Source: Pararoseburia sp963661325 (lineage in GTDB: Bacteria > Bacillota > Clostridia > Lachnospirales > Lachnospiraceae). From it: a stretch of DNA of 24,953 nt. Under the pieces are notes generated by a model, which was given only the letters and a program-made list of their open reading frames with translations, was not told where the DNA came from and made no database searches. Location of the stretch: the NCBI GenBank assembly GCA_963661325.1, contig CAVLBP010000024.1, positions 1 to 24,953 on the forward strand. The letters are read 5' to 3'. Both the position numbers and the translations under genes were made by a program. This document shows positions 14,591-22,133 of this stretch, one piece after another; the first letter of the stretch is position 1, and every line of letters starts with the position of its first letter.

Positions 14591-15412
14591 TTACACAAGT
14601 CCTACGTTCATGCTGCCCATATGATAGCCACCCAGATCCAGGGTCACATAGGCAAATCCGATCTCTTTAAAATACGAATAGATCTTTTCGCGCTTGGAAT
14701 CTTCTACCAGAATTGCAATCTCTTGTGGCAGGACTTCGATACGCGCCATAGTCGCCTGCCCCTCTCCGTGGATACGCACGCGCACCTGATGAAATCCCAT
14801 ATCAAGCAGTAACTGCTCCGCCTTATCTACCATGCCAAGACGTTCTTCGCTGATCGTCTCCCCATAGACAAAGCGGGAAGATAAGCAGGCAAAAGACTGC
14901 TTGTCCCAGGTCGGCAGATCCATCTGCTTGGATAAGGCGCGGATATCCTCTTTATCCAGTTCTGCCGCACGCAGCGGGCTCTTAATCCCCAGTTCTGCCA
15001 CGGCAAGCAGCCCCGGACGATAGTCTCCGTTATCATCCATATTGGAGCCCTCCACAACGGCTGCCAGATGGTTTTCCTCTGCAATGGCAAGGATCTTTTC
15101 AAACAATTCATGCTTGCAAAGATAACAGCGGTTCTTTGGATTGTGACGAAAGCCGTCGATGTCTAATTCCTCAGATGCTGTGACCACATGACGGATGCCT
15201 CTTTCCTGACAAAATGTCTGCGCTTCTTTTAACTCTCTCTCTGGGAAAGAGCAGGAAGATGCCGTCACCGCCATCACATTTTCTTTTCCTAAGGTATCAA
15301 CGGCTGCGGCAAGTAAAAAGGTCGAATCTACACCACTGGAAAATGCCACGGCAACACTTCCCAATTTCCGCAGATAATCCTGTAATTTTTTATATTTATC
15401 CTGTAATTCCAT
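14591..15412 (-). CDS. larE: LarE-type ATP-dependent sacrificial sulfur transferase
   Basis: This is a PP-loop ATPase of 273 residues. In Lactobacillus plantarum, LarE adenylates a pyridinium precursor and gives up its own Cys sulfur to build the nickel-pincer cofactor of lactate racemase. The PP-loop SGVDS is at 26-30. RCYLCK (Cys96, Cys99) and FACLSSR put a Cys at 176, the same number as the sacrificial Cys in L. plantarum LarE. Ribosome site AGGAAG precedes ATG 15412. It follows the HAD gene by 34 bases and is probably co-transcribed with it. The larA, larB and larC genes needed for the cofactor are not in the window, so the substrate here is uncertain. Confidence 0.9.
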   Translation of the reverse strand: MELQDKYKKLQDYLRKLGSVAVAFSSGVDSTFLLAAAVDTLGKENVMAVTASSCSFPERELKEAQTFCQERGIRHVVTASEELDIDGFRHNPKNRCYLCKHELFEKILAIAEENHLAAVVEGSNMDDNGDYRPGLLAVAELGIKSPLRAAELDKEDIRALSKQMDLPTWDKQSFACLSSRFVYGETISEERLGMVDKAEQLLLDMGFHQVRVRIHGEGQATMARIEVLPQEIAILVEDSKREKIYSYFKEIGFAYVTLDLGGYHMGSMNVGLV

Positions 15413-15446
15413 GTTTCTTCCTATCCTCTCTTTTTCTTTTGCCCTT

Positions 15447-16088
15447 CTATGCGAACCAAATCTTTTTCATGACTTCCGTCAGTTCCGTTAGTGCATGGAT
15501 CTTTTCTACCGGCTGGTCGATCTGCCCAAAGCCGTAGGCCGCATGGATAAAAGACAGTCCCGCCTGCATGGTCGCATCATAATCTCCCTGGATATCACCC
15601 ACATAGACGCCTGCATCTAATTTGTTCTTTTCATATAAAAGGCGGATATTCTCTCCCTTTGGCTTGCCATTATCCCCAAAGCACAAGATGTCCTCAAAGA
15701 GGTCATGAAAAGAAAAATAATCCAAAAATGCCTCGATATAGCCGGACTGGCAGTTGCTCACAATATATAGATGATATCCTGCTTTTTGCAGGGCTTCCAT
15801 GGTCTCGCGCAAGCCCGGATAAAGTTTTCCACCATGCTGGCGCAGATAATCATTTTCCACGGCACAGCAAGTCGCAAGCAGATCTTCCCTCTCTTTTCCT
15901 TTCGTAAAAGGAAAGAGCATCTCAGCGATCTTATCCATGGTCCGTCCCATGGTGCGATACATATCCTCCTTTGTCACGACCGCATCCGCATAGCCGCACT
16001 GATGCAGCGCCAATGTCCAGGATGCTGCCACCTGCTCTGCTGAATCCCAGAGCGTTCCATCCATATCAAATATAATTCCCTGTTTCAT
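15447..16088 (-). CDS. HAD-superfamily phosphatase, phosphoglycolate phosphatase-like
   Basis: This is a soluble phosphohydrolase of 213 residues. Motif I is FDMDGT (Asp8 nucleophile, Asp10). Motif II is IVSN (Ser111). Motif III lies at GKPKGE (Lys142 or Lys144). Motif IV is VGDIQGD (Asp165, Asp169). A helical cap between residues 15 and 90 puts it in subfamily IA, with phosphoglycolate phosphatases and beta-phosphoglucomutases. The chosen ATG at 16088 has AGAGGA upstream and starts at the usual point before motif I, although the frame is open for eight more codons. An extended -10 promoter lies about 45 bases upstream. The larE-like gene follows it, and the substrate is unknown. Confidence 0.92.
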   Translation of the reverse strand: MKQGIIFDMDGTLWDSAEQVAASWTLALHQCGYADAVVTKEDMYRTMGRTMDKIAEMLFPFTKGKEREDLLATCCAVENDYLRQHGGKLYPGLRETMEALQKAGYHLYIVSNCQSGYIEAFLDYFSFHDLFEDILCFGDNGKPKGENIRLLYEKNKLDAGVYVGDIQGDYDATMQAGLSFIHAAYGFGQIDQPVEKIHALTELTEVMKKIWFA

Positions 16089-16131
16089 TTTCTTTCCTCT
16101 TGTAGTTTTCAATTTCTTTTACTAATTTCCC

Positions 16132-16160
16132 ATTATAACAAAGAAAGCAAAAAACTTAAA
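16132..16160 (-). promoter_or_regulatory. Extended -10 promoter of the HAD/LarE unit
   Basis: TGTTATAAT (16140-16132) is a full consensus -10 with the TGn extension. The -35 position holds the weak TTTAAG (16160-16155). The -35 region lies inside the U-tract and stem of the xylulokinase terminator, so the two signals overlap. Confidence 0.7.
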
Positions 16161-16209
16161 GGAGAGTGATTGTTATACAAGATCAGACTTGAGGAAAAAT
16201 CTCCTTTAA
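16149..16209 (-). terminator. Terminator of the xylulokinase, starting inside its coding region
   Basis: TTAAAGGAGA (16209-16200) is exactly complementary to TCTCCTTTAA (16165-16156). One base later come six U residues (16154-16149). The 34-base loop contains a small CAAG/CUUG hairpin. The first arm covers codons near the C-terminus of the kinase and the stop lies in the loop. Confidence 0.75.
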
Positions 16210-17649
16210 TGCAGGGTAAATCTGGCAGAAGGTCGCATAACGTTTTTCGTATGCCTCCACCAATGCCGGCTCCGGTGAAATCGTATCTGCTACGCGTACG
16301 ATCGCATCTGCCGCTTCTTCTACCGATCCGTATGCACCGCAACCAACGGCTGCCAACATGGCACCGCCCAGTGCCGGACCTTCTTCGACCTCCAGGAGGT
16401 CTACCTGTAAATTCAAAACATTTGCCATGATCTTGCACCAGAGCGGACTCTTGGCACCGCCACCACAGATCTTGGTGCGCTTAATGTCAATCCCCTGACT
16501 CCGTGCCACTTCCAAAGAATCACGCATGGCAAATGCCACACCTTCAAAAACTGCCTGGATCATATCGGCTCTGCTGGTATCCATGGTCATGCCCATAAAA
16601 CATGCTCTGGCAAGCGGGTCATTGTGCGGTGACCGCTCTCCCATCAGATACGGCAGGAAATAGACATGATTTTGTCCCAATGCCTGAATATCTTTTTGGG
16701 CTGCGACATAATCTTTTTCCTGTAAGATCTCATCCATCCACCATTTATTGCAGGATGCAGCGGATAGCATACAGCCCATCAAATGATACTTGCCATTGGC
16801 ATGGGCAAAGGAATGCAGGGCATTCTTCTCATCCACACCAAACTGATCGCTGGAGATAAAGATGGTCCCGGAAGTACCGAGTGAGATATTGCAAGCCCCA
16901 CTGCCTACCGTACCGGTACCGACAGCCGCTGCCGCATTATCTCCCGCTCCCGCAATGACCTTGACCTCCGAAGATATGCCAAGTTCTTCTGCAACCTCAG
17001 GAAGCAGGGTGCCTACGACCTCATAACTCTCATAAAGCCTTGGCAGCTGCTCCTCGGAAATACCGCAGATTGCCAGCATCTCCTCTGACCACTTGCGGTT
17101 TTTGACATCCAAAAGCAGCATGCCGGAAGCATCCGAATAATCGGTACAAAAACTGCCACTCAAACGGTATGCCAGATAGTCTTTCGGCAGCATGATCTTG
17201 GCGATGCGTGCAAAGTTATCCGGTTCCTCCTCCTTCATCCAAAGGATCTTTGGAGCCGTAAATCCCGCAAATGCAATATTTGCCGTATAGGCAGATAATT
17301 TGTCCTTGCCGATGACTTCATTCAGATAAGCCACCTGCTTGGTCGTCCTGCCGTCATTCCAAAGGATCGCCGGACGGATGACCTGATCCTTTTCATCCAA
17401 GGCAACCAGACCATGCATCTGACCGCCAAAACTGATCCCTGCCACCTGTGACTTATCACAATCGGCTAATAATTCTTTCAGACCAACAATGGACTGGGTA
17501 TACCAGTCCTGCGGATCCTGCTCTGACCAGCCCGGATGCGGGAAGGAAAGTCCGTATTCTTTGGATGTAATTTTTAAAATCTTTCCTGTCTCGTCCATCA
17601 GCAGTAACTTGACTGCTGATGTTCCGAGATCTACGCCAATAAATAACAT
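16183..17649 (-). CDS. xylB: Xylulokinase (FGGY family)
   Basis: This is a cytoplasmic kinase of 488 residues that phosphorylates D-xylulose or a close ketose with ATP. The N-terminal phosphate loop is GVDLGTSAVK (5-14). QMHG at 77-80 is the xylulokinase signature, contacting the sugar. The catalytic base is Asp237 in AGAGDNAAAAVG (233-244). The C-terminal ATP site has GGGAKSPLWCKIMANV and EGPALGGAMLAA. The length is normal. Its start lies nine bases after the isomerase stop, so both are translated from one mRNA and act in sequence. With a fucose/arabinose-type isomerase as partner rather than XylA, the true substrate may be L-ribulose, L-fuculose, D-ribulose or another ketose instead of xylulose. 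Confidence 0.93.
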   Translation of the reverse strand: MLFIGVDLGTSAVKLLLMDETGKILKITSKEYGLSFPHPGWSEQDPQDWYTQSIVGLKELLADCDKSQVAGISFGGQMHGLVALDEKDQVIRPAILWNDGRTTKQVAYLNEVIGKDKLSAYTANIAFAGFTAPKILWMKEEEPDNFARIAKIMLPKDYLAYRLSGSFCTDYSDASGMLLLDVKNRKWSEEMLAICGISEEQLPRLYESYEVVGTLLPEVAEELGISSEVKVIAGAGDNAAAAVGTGTVGSGACNISLGTSGTIFISSDQFGVDEKNALHSFAHANGKYHLMGCMLSAASCNKWWMDEILQEKDYVAAQKDIQALGQNHVYFLPYLMGERSPHNDPLARACFMGMTMDTSRADMIQAVFEGVAFAMRDSLEVARSQGIDIKRTKICGGGAKSPLWCKIMANVLNLQVDLLEVEEGPALGGAMLAAVGCGAYGSVEEAADAIVRVADTISPEPALVEAYEKRYATFCQIYPALKEIFPQV

Positions 17650-17658
17650 GTTTATCTC

Positions 17659-19143
17659 CTATTTAAAAGGGTTCTCTGTAGGATAACGTACACCTGCCGG
17701 CTGATTGTAACCAATCTCTTCTACCGGAACGCCGATGTACTTGAATACTTCATATAAAGCCTTACCGTAATTACCAAAAGCAACGGCTCCATGATGTGGG
17801 AAGTTCTTCTCGATCAATACATGACGATAGAATCTGCCCATTTCCGGAATAGCAAAGATACCGATGGAACCGAATGATCTGGTCGCTACCGGAAGGACTT
17901 CGCCCTGTGCAATGTAGGCACGGAGTTTGGCATCGGAAGTTGACTGCAAACGGAAGAATGTGATGTCTCCCGGTGCGATATCTCCCTCTAAAGTACCGTT
18001 GGTCACTTCGATCGGAAGGCTTCTTGCCATGATCTTCTGGTACTTCATCTCACAGAAGGATAACTTGTTGGAAGCGGTATTTCCGCAGTGGAATCCCATA
18101 AAGGTATCCTGTAAAGTATAGTCAAATTTGCCCTTGATATCTTCTTCGTACATATCCTTTGGTACGGTATTGTTGATATCCAAAAGAGTAACTGCATCCT
18201 GACTGATCACAGCACCGATAAACTCGCTGAGTGCGCCATAGATATCTACTTCGCAGGAAACCGGAATGCCCTGCTTGGTCAGACGGCTGTTTACATAACA
18301 TGGTACAAATCCAAACTGAGTCTGGAATGCCGGCCAGCACTTACCTGCGATGGCAACGTACTTGCGATAGCCCTTGTGCTCTTCGATCCAGTCTTTTAAG
18401 GTGATCTCATACTGTGCCAACTTGGCAAGGATCTCCGGCTTCTTGTTGCCTGCGCCAAGTTCTGCCTCCATATCTGCAACGACAGTCGGGATTCTCTCAT
18501 CCCCCTCATGCTTATTGAAGGCTTCAAACAGATCCAGTTCTGAATTTTCCTCGATCTCGATACCCAACTGATACAACTGATAGATCGGTGCATTACATGC
18601 TAAGAAGTTGAGCGGTCTTGGTCCAAAACTGATGATCTTTAAGTCAGAAAGTGCTACAACGGCTCTGGCGATCGGAGCAAACTCCGCGATCATATCTGCG
18701 CAGTCCTCTGCGTCCCCTACCGGATACTCCGGAATATAAGCCTTGATGCCGCGCAGGCGTAAGTTATAACTTGCATTGAGCATACCGCAATATGCATCGC
18801 CTCTGCCATCCAAAAGGCTGTCGCCGTGTTCTTCTGCTGCTGCAATGAACATCTTTGGTCCTTCAAAGTGCTTTGCAAGCAAAGTCTCTGAGATCTCCGG
18901 TCCAAAGTTTCCAAGATATACGACTAAAGAATTGCATCCTGCTTTCTTGATATCCTCAAGTGCCTGTACCATATGGATCTCGCTCTCAACGATACAGATC
19001 GGACACTCGTAAACATCCAACTCCGGATACTTGCTATGTACTGCCTTCATCAAAGCCTCACGTCTGGAAACAGACAGGCTCTCCGGGAAACAGTCTCTGC
19101 TGACTGCTACCACACCAATTTTTGCTTCTGGAATATTTGTCAT
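17659..19143 (-). CDS. L-fucose/L-arabinose isomerase-family sugar isomerase
   Basis: This is an aldose-ketose isomerase of 494 residues, acting before the kinase encoded next. The fold is that of the FucI/AraA superfamily: alternating alpha/beta in the N-terminal half, then the metal site in the C-terminal half. Probable metal or catalytic residues are Glu298 (SCEVDIYGAL), Asp322 (LLDINN), His352 (GFHCGN) and His450-His451 (FPHHGAVAFGNYG). These correspond by position to the Glu-Asp-His set of FucI, which is inference without alignment. The ATG at 19143 has GGAGG eight bases upstream. The sequence is too distant from classical AraA or FucI for me to name the substrate. A structured leader and an AraC-type regulator lie directly upstream. 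Confidence 0.87.
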   Translation of the reverse strand: MTNIPEAKIGVVAVSRDCFPESLSVSRREALMKAVHSKYPELDVYECPICIVESEIHMVQALEDIKKAGCNSLVVYLGNFGPEISETLLAKHFEGPKMFIAAAEEHGDSLLDGRGDAYCGMLNASYNLRLRGIKAYIPEYPVGDAEDCADMIAEFAPIARAVVALSDLKIISFGPRPLNFLACNAPIYQLYQLGIEIEENSELDLFEAFNKHEGDERIPTVVADMEAELGAGNKKPEILAKLAQYEITLKDWIEEHKGYRKYVAIAGKCWPAFQTQFGFVPCYVNSRLTKQGIPVSCEVDIYGALSEFIGAVISQDAVTLLDINNTVPKDMYEEDIKGKFDYTLQDTFMGFHCGNTASNKLSFCEMKYQKIMARSLPIEVTNGTLEGDIAPGDITFFRLQSTSDAKLRAYIAQGEVLPVATRSFGSIGIFAIPEMGRFYRHVLIEKNFPHHGAVAFGNYGKALYEVFKYIGVPVEEIGYNQPAGVRYPTENPFK

Positions 19144-19189
19144 CGTTTCACCCTCCAATATTTCTTAATACTTTTACCATTATTTCTAC

Positions 19190-19220
19190 AGAGCGAGATA
19201 CGCTCTGCAAATCTCGCTCT
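19190..19220 (-). other. Leader hairpin with two alternative pairings, nearest the isomerase start
   Basis: AGAGCGAGAT (19220-19211 read on the minus strand) pairs perfectly with ATCTCGCTCT (19199-19190), leaving an 11-base loop. A second AGAGCG inside the loop (19206-19201) can instead pair with the last six bases of the same 3' arm. The two structures exclude each other. No U-tract follows. Confidence 0.65.
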
Positions 19221-19234
19221 GATTAGCGGTCGTC

Positions 19235-19261
19235 AAATACACAGCATAAATGCGTGTATTT
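19235..19261 (-). other. Middle leader inverted repeat upstream of the isomerase
   Basis: AAATACACGCAT on one arm matches AAATACACAGCAT on the other with a single bulged base, around about two bases. As DNA it is a compact near-palindrome and could be an operator for the AraC-type regulator. As RNA it is a 12-pair hairpin. Confidence 0.6.
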
Positions 19262-19283
19262 TCCTCGTCGCCATAACAAAATA

Positions 19284-19314
19284 GGATGTAATTTCATGCA
19301 CTGAAACTACATCC
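19284..19314 (-). other. First leader hairpin, just after a candidate -10 box
   Basis: In minus-strand RNA, GGAUGUAGUUUCA pairs with UGAAAUUACAUCC over 13 positions (one G-U) around the loop GUGCA. The following UAUUUUG is only a weak U-tract, so it may be a poor terminator for the regulator gene or a 5'-end stabilising hairpin of the isomerase mRNA. Confidence 0.65.
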
Positions 19315-19316
19315 TT

Positions 19317-19325
19317 ATTGTAACA
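19317..19325 (-). promoter_or_regulatory. Candidate extended -10 for the isomerase/kinase pair
   Basis: TGTTACAAT (19325-19317) is an extended -10 with one mismatch from TATAAT. No good -35 is found 17 bases upstream, which is usual for genes that need an activator. Transcripts would begin at the first leader hairpin, about 170 bases before the isomerase start. Confidence 0.45.
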
Positions 19326-19367
19326 AAAGAAATGATTTTCCTCGACTTTATACTTGATTGGTACATA

Positions 19368-20243
19368 TCAATTTTTTGACATTTGCTCGCGGGCTTTCCG
19401 ATTATATTCACTCGGCAGCATACCATACTTTTTCTGAAATGCCTTTGCCATGGCACGGCTGTCCGAAAATCCGACCTGGGTCGCGATCTCACTGATGGTC
19501 TTATCGCCGATCTCCATCTCCTCCACGGCATGCTCTAAGCGGATGCCGGACAGATAGGACTTGTAATTGATCTGGGCATATTTTTGGAACATGCGGGATA
19601 AATGCTCAATGGAATAGCCAAACTGTTCTGCCAAGGACTGTAAAGAAATGTCCTCCGCATAATGTTTTTTGATATATTCCGTGATCGGGGACAATCTCTG
19701 CAAAGCCTTGGACGACCGGTACAAAAGATCGTCCGCCTCCTCCTGGCGATATACGGTCACAAGCAACTGCATCATGGCGTAATAATCACGCAGCATCTCA
19801 TATTCATGCCCCGGCACATCCGTACCGGTCAGATCATAGATATTGCGGATGAGGGTCATCATCTTTTTTTCATTCTCCTGCATCTGCTCCGCCGATGGCG
19901 TCGCCATAGAGCCTTTCCCCTTCTTGTGGAAAGAGATAAAATGGTCGGCAGTCAGATAATTCTTGAACTCACTGATCGGGATCTGCACATAGACCGCCAG
20001 ATTGGCTTCCTCTGCCCGGATGGAATGGAGTTCGTTGGTATTGATGATGATAAACTCGCCACTCTCTACCCGGATCTCTTTTTCGCGCAGGATAAAGACC
20101 AGGCTGCCCTCATAGATGGCAAAGATTTCCACCGAATTGTGCCAATGCGGCTCTCTGGTGTAGTTACCGCCCGCCCCTTCAAAAATATCAATTTTAAACG
20201 GCATGCCCGCTCGTGGCACGACCACCTCATGTTCGTAATTCAT
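19368..20243 (-). CDS. AraC-family transcriptional regulator with cupin sensor domain
   Basis: This is a DNA-binding regulator of 291 residues. The N-terminal half is an AraC-type cupin, with HWHNSVEIFAIYEG (33-46) forming the metal or ligand pocket edge and ESGEFIIINTNELHSI the later strand. The C-terminal 100 residues hold two helix-turn-helix motifs: ISLQSLAEQFGYSIEHLSRM and TISEIATQVGFSDSRAMAKA, then the AraC signature AFQKKYGMLPSEYN. ATG 20243 has AAGGAG upstream. The SGNH gene ends 23 bases before it with no terminator, so it may be transcribed both with that unit and with the isomerase and kinase. By position it most likely activates the isomerase-kinase pair in response to their sugar. 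Binding sites are probably among the repeats at 19190-19320. Confidence 0.93.
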   Translation of the reverse strand: MNYEHEVVVPRAGMPFKIDIFEGAGGNYTREPHWHNSVEIFAIYEGSLVFILREKEIRVESGEFIIINTNELHSIRAEEANLAVYVQIPISEFKNYLTADHFISFHKKGKGSMATPSAEQMQENEKKMMTLIRNIYDLTGTDVPGHEYEMLRDYYAMMQLLVTVYRQEEADDLLYRSSKALQRLSPITEYIKKHYAEDISLQSLAEQFGYSIEHLSRMFQKYAQINYKSYLSGIRLEHAVEEMEIGDKTISEIATQVGFSDSRAMAKAFQKKYGMLPSEYNRKAREQMSKN

Positions 20244-20266
20244 ACACGCTCCTTATGGTGCTTTCT

Positions 20267-21022
20267 TTATTCGCCTGCATTGTCCGTCGTCTGCGTTTGT
20301 GTGAAGTCGACATCCGTCGTCTCGATCCCAAGCGCGTCACAGATCATCTTTGCATAAGCACTGCGTCCTTCTCCATTCAAATGGATGCCGTCATTATAAA
20401 ACCAGTCCGGATTCTCTGCCCCTAAAGCATCCCAGGCAATGACTTCCACATTTTTATTGTCCTTTGCCAACTGGCGGATCACACCATTGGTCCGCTCCTG
20501 ATCCTGTAAATACTTACCATAGACAGTGACCCAGTAGACCTTGGTATCTTTTCCCAGATAATCAATGATCTCCTGTCCGGTCGCCTGACTGAAATAGCAG
20601 TTGGTGCCCAGTTCGATCACAACCGTGGAACCCAATTTATTTTCTTCTTTCAGACCTTCTAGGATCTCCACACCGTCTCTCGCCTGCCGGCTTTCCTTGG
20701 CATCAATGACACCATCCGGGATAGCCTGCATCAATTCCGGTGCGGCTCCCAACATGACCGAATCACCCACACAGGTGATCGACGGTCCGTTCTCTGCTTT
20801 GGCATCCTTGCTGTCGGATGCATCCTGCTCCGCGCTAGTCTGCTTTGCCGCATCCTGCTCCTTGAGCATCTTCTGATTGGCTTTAAACTCCTCTTGCAGA
20901 TTTTCCGCCAGACGATCGGAAGATTTGGACGGAGCCTTGATAAAGCCCACGATCGCGATCGCGGAAATGATACCGACCACGATCCCAATAACTACTTTTT
21001 TGTAATACTTTTTATCTTTCAT
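20267..21022 (-). CDS. Membrane-anchored SGNH-type hydrolase/acetyltransferase
   Basis: This protein has 251 residues. Residues 9-28 are one hydrophobic helix after a Lys-rich start, so the rest should be outside the membrane. Residues 33-75 are charged and likely coiled-coil. From 82 on is an SGNH esterase fold: CVGDSVML with nucleophile Ser88, ELGTN (137-141) for the oxyanion block and DGIH (Asp211, His214) to complete the triad. The same layout forms the extracellular domain of OatA-type peptidoglycan O-acetyltransferases. The start is uncertain: ATG 21022 has GGGGTG seven bases before it, and ATG 21037 would add five residues. It begins 17 bases after the acyltransferase stop, so the pair are probably partners. 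Confidence 0.87.
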   Translation of the reverse strand: MKDKKYYKKVVIGIVVGIISAIAIVGFIKAPSKSSDRLAENLQEEFKANQKMLKEQDAAKQTSAEQDASDSKDAKAENGPSITCVGDSVMLGAAPELMQAIPDGVIDAKESRQARDGVEILEGLKEENKLGSTVVIELGTNCYFSQATGQEIIDYLGKDTKVYWVTVYGKYLQDQERTNGVIRQLAKDNKNVEVIAWDALGAENPDWFYNDGIHLNGEGRSAYAKMICDALGIETTDVDFTQTQTTDNAGE

Positions 21023-21039
21023 CTCCTCGCACCCCATTC

Positions 21040-22005
21040 CTAAAAGATATGCGCTAAATTGATAATAAAGAGAAGTGGATAATGCCACAGATAGATCCAG
21101 TAACTGTGTCTGCCGATCCATTGCAGGATCTTATTTTGTCCCAATGCCGTCGTCGTGAAATCACACCGGTTCATCACATAGACCATAAAGGCAAAAAACA
21201 GACTGACCAGCGCCATGCCTCCGCGATAAAGCCATGCTTCTTCCCCTTCCACCAAGACAAACAGTGCGATCGTCACTAATAAAGATACGAAAAAAAGAGC
21301 CCGCCCATTGTCCCCCTGCAAGAGGATGTTGCCTTTTTTGTTCCAGTCATCTTCCTTGAGTCCTAAGACCACACCGATCAAAAAGGAAAAAGCTCGCGTG
21401 TCCGTGCCATAGTAAACACGGTTGACATTGTCTGCGCGATACATAAGCCCCATGGCAAGCATGGAAGCAAAGGTCAAAAGGACAAAGAACCAGATCGCGC
21501 CTTTTCCCATACGCGGCTCGATCCATTTCTTATAAAGTAAAAAGAGAAGTGGCCACAGGATCAAAAGTTCCATTTCCACGCCCAGATACCAAAGATGGGT
21601 AAATGGCGAATGCTCGGTGATCTTCATGAAATAAGACGCCTGTGTTAGCATCTGCCACCAGTTGTTATAACCGAGAAAGATGCTTGCCGCCTCCTCTCTT
21701 GCCCCTAATAAAAGTTCCTGATGAAAGATGGTAAAAAAGGCAATGACCGACATGACCATGATATAGAGTGCCGGATATATGCGTAGCCCTTTTTTGATAT
21801 AATATTTACGAATGCGAAAGTTCTCATTGTCCCAGTCGATCTGGCTTTTTTTCGCTGCCAGATATCCCGATATTAAAAAGAAAAAGCAGACGCCAAGAAA
21901 GCCTCCCTTCATGGCGAATGGAAAGATGTGATAAAGCACGATCCCCAAGATGGAAACTGCCCGAAGGAAGTTGATTCCTTCATTATATGTATATGTTGTT
22001 CTCAT
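21040..22005 (-). CDS. Acyltransferase-3 family membrane protein (OatA-like)
   Basis: This is a polytopic membrane protein of 321 residues with about ten hydrophobic segments. It has the AT3 opening NEGINFLRAVSILGIVLYH with the conserved His26, a short arginine-rich loop (RIRKYYIKKGLRIYPAL) typical of the family, and HLWYLGVEMELL in the middle. AT3 proteins pass acetyl or other acyl groups across the membrane to sugars of the envelope. In OatA the AT3 part is fused to an SGNH domain. Here the SGNH protein is encoded by the next gene. The ribosome site is weak (GAGAT), but a good promoter lies about 65 bases upstream. The likely target is peptidoglycan or another surface polymer, which is inference. 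Confidence 0.9.
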   Translation of the reverse strand: MRTTYTYNEGINFLRAVSILGIVLYHIFPFAMKGGFLGVCFFFLISGYLAAKKSQIDWDNENFRIRKYYIKKGLRIYPALYIMVMSVIAFFTIFHQELLLGAREEAASIFLGYNNWWQMLTQASYFMKITEHSPFTHLWYLGVEMELLILWPLLFLLYKKWIEPRMGKGAIWFFVLLTFASMLAMGLMYRADNVNRVYYGTDTRAFSFLIGVVLGLKEDDWNKKGNILLQGDNGRALFFVSLLVTIALFVLVEGEEAWLYRGGMALVSLFFAFMVYVMNRCDFTTTALGQNKILQWIGRHSYWIYLWHYPLLFIINLAHIF

Positions 22006-22069
22006 TTGCTATCTCAATCTATATAAATGTATTCTTATCTAAAAGTATGTAACTTTATTTCCGAATATT

Positions 22070-22098
22070 ATTATATATGGCTGTCTGCTCTTTCGCAA
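22070..22098 (-). promoter_or_regulatory. Promoter of the acyltransferase/SGNH unit
   Basis: TTGCGA (22098-22093) and TATAAT (22075-22070) are 17 bases apart on the minus strand, 65 bases before the acyltransferase ATG. The remaining leader is AT-rich with no clear hairpin. Confidence 0.75.
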
Positions 22099-22133
22099 TT
22101 AGAAAATGCATTTTTTTGACAATTTTTATGATC

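Noticed and set aside
17659..19143. Classical AraA or FucI by name
   Set aside because: The fold and metal residues fit the superfamily, but I could not match the full signature of either enzyme, so only the family is given.
19662..20357. Open plus-strand frame of about 231 codons opposite the AraC regulator and the SGNH gene end
   Set aside because: It crosses two real genes on the other strand and has no ribosome site or recognisable domain.
22081..22133. Terminator after the dipeptidase gene
   Set aside because: Only a short AT palindrome (AAAATGCATTTT) is present, with a T-rich surround but no GC stem.
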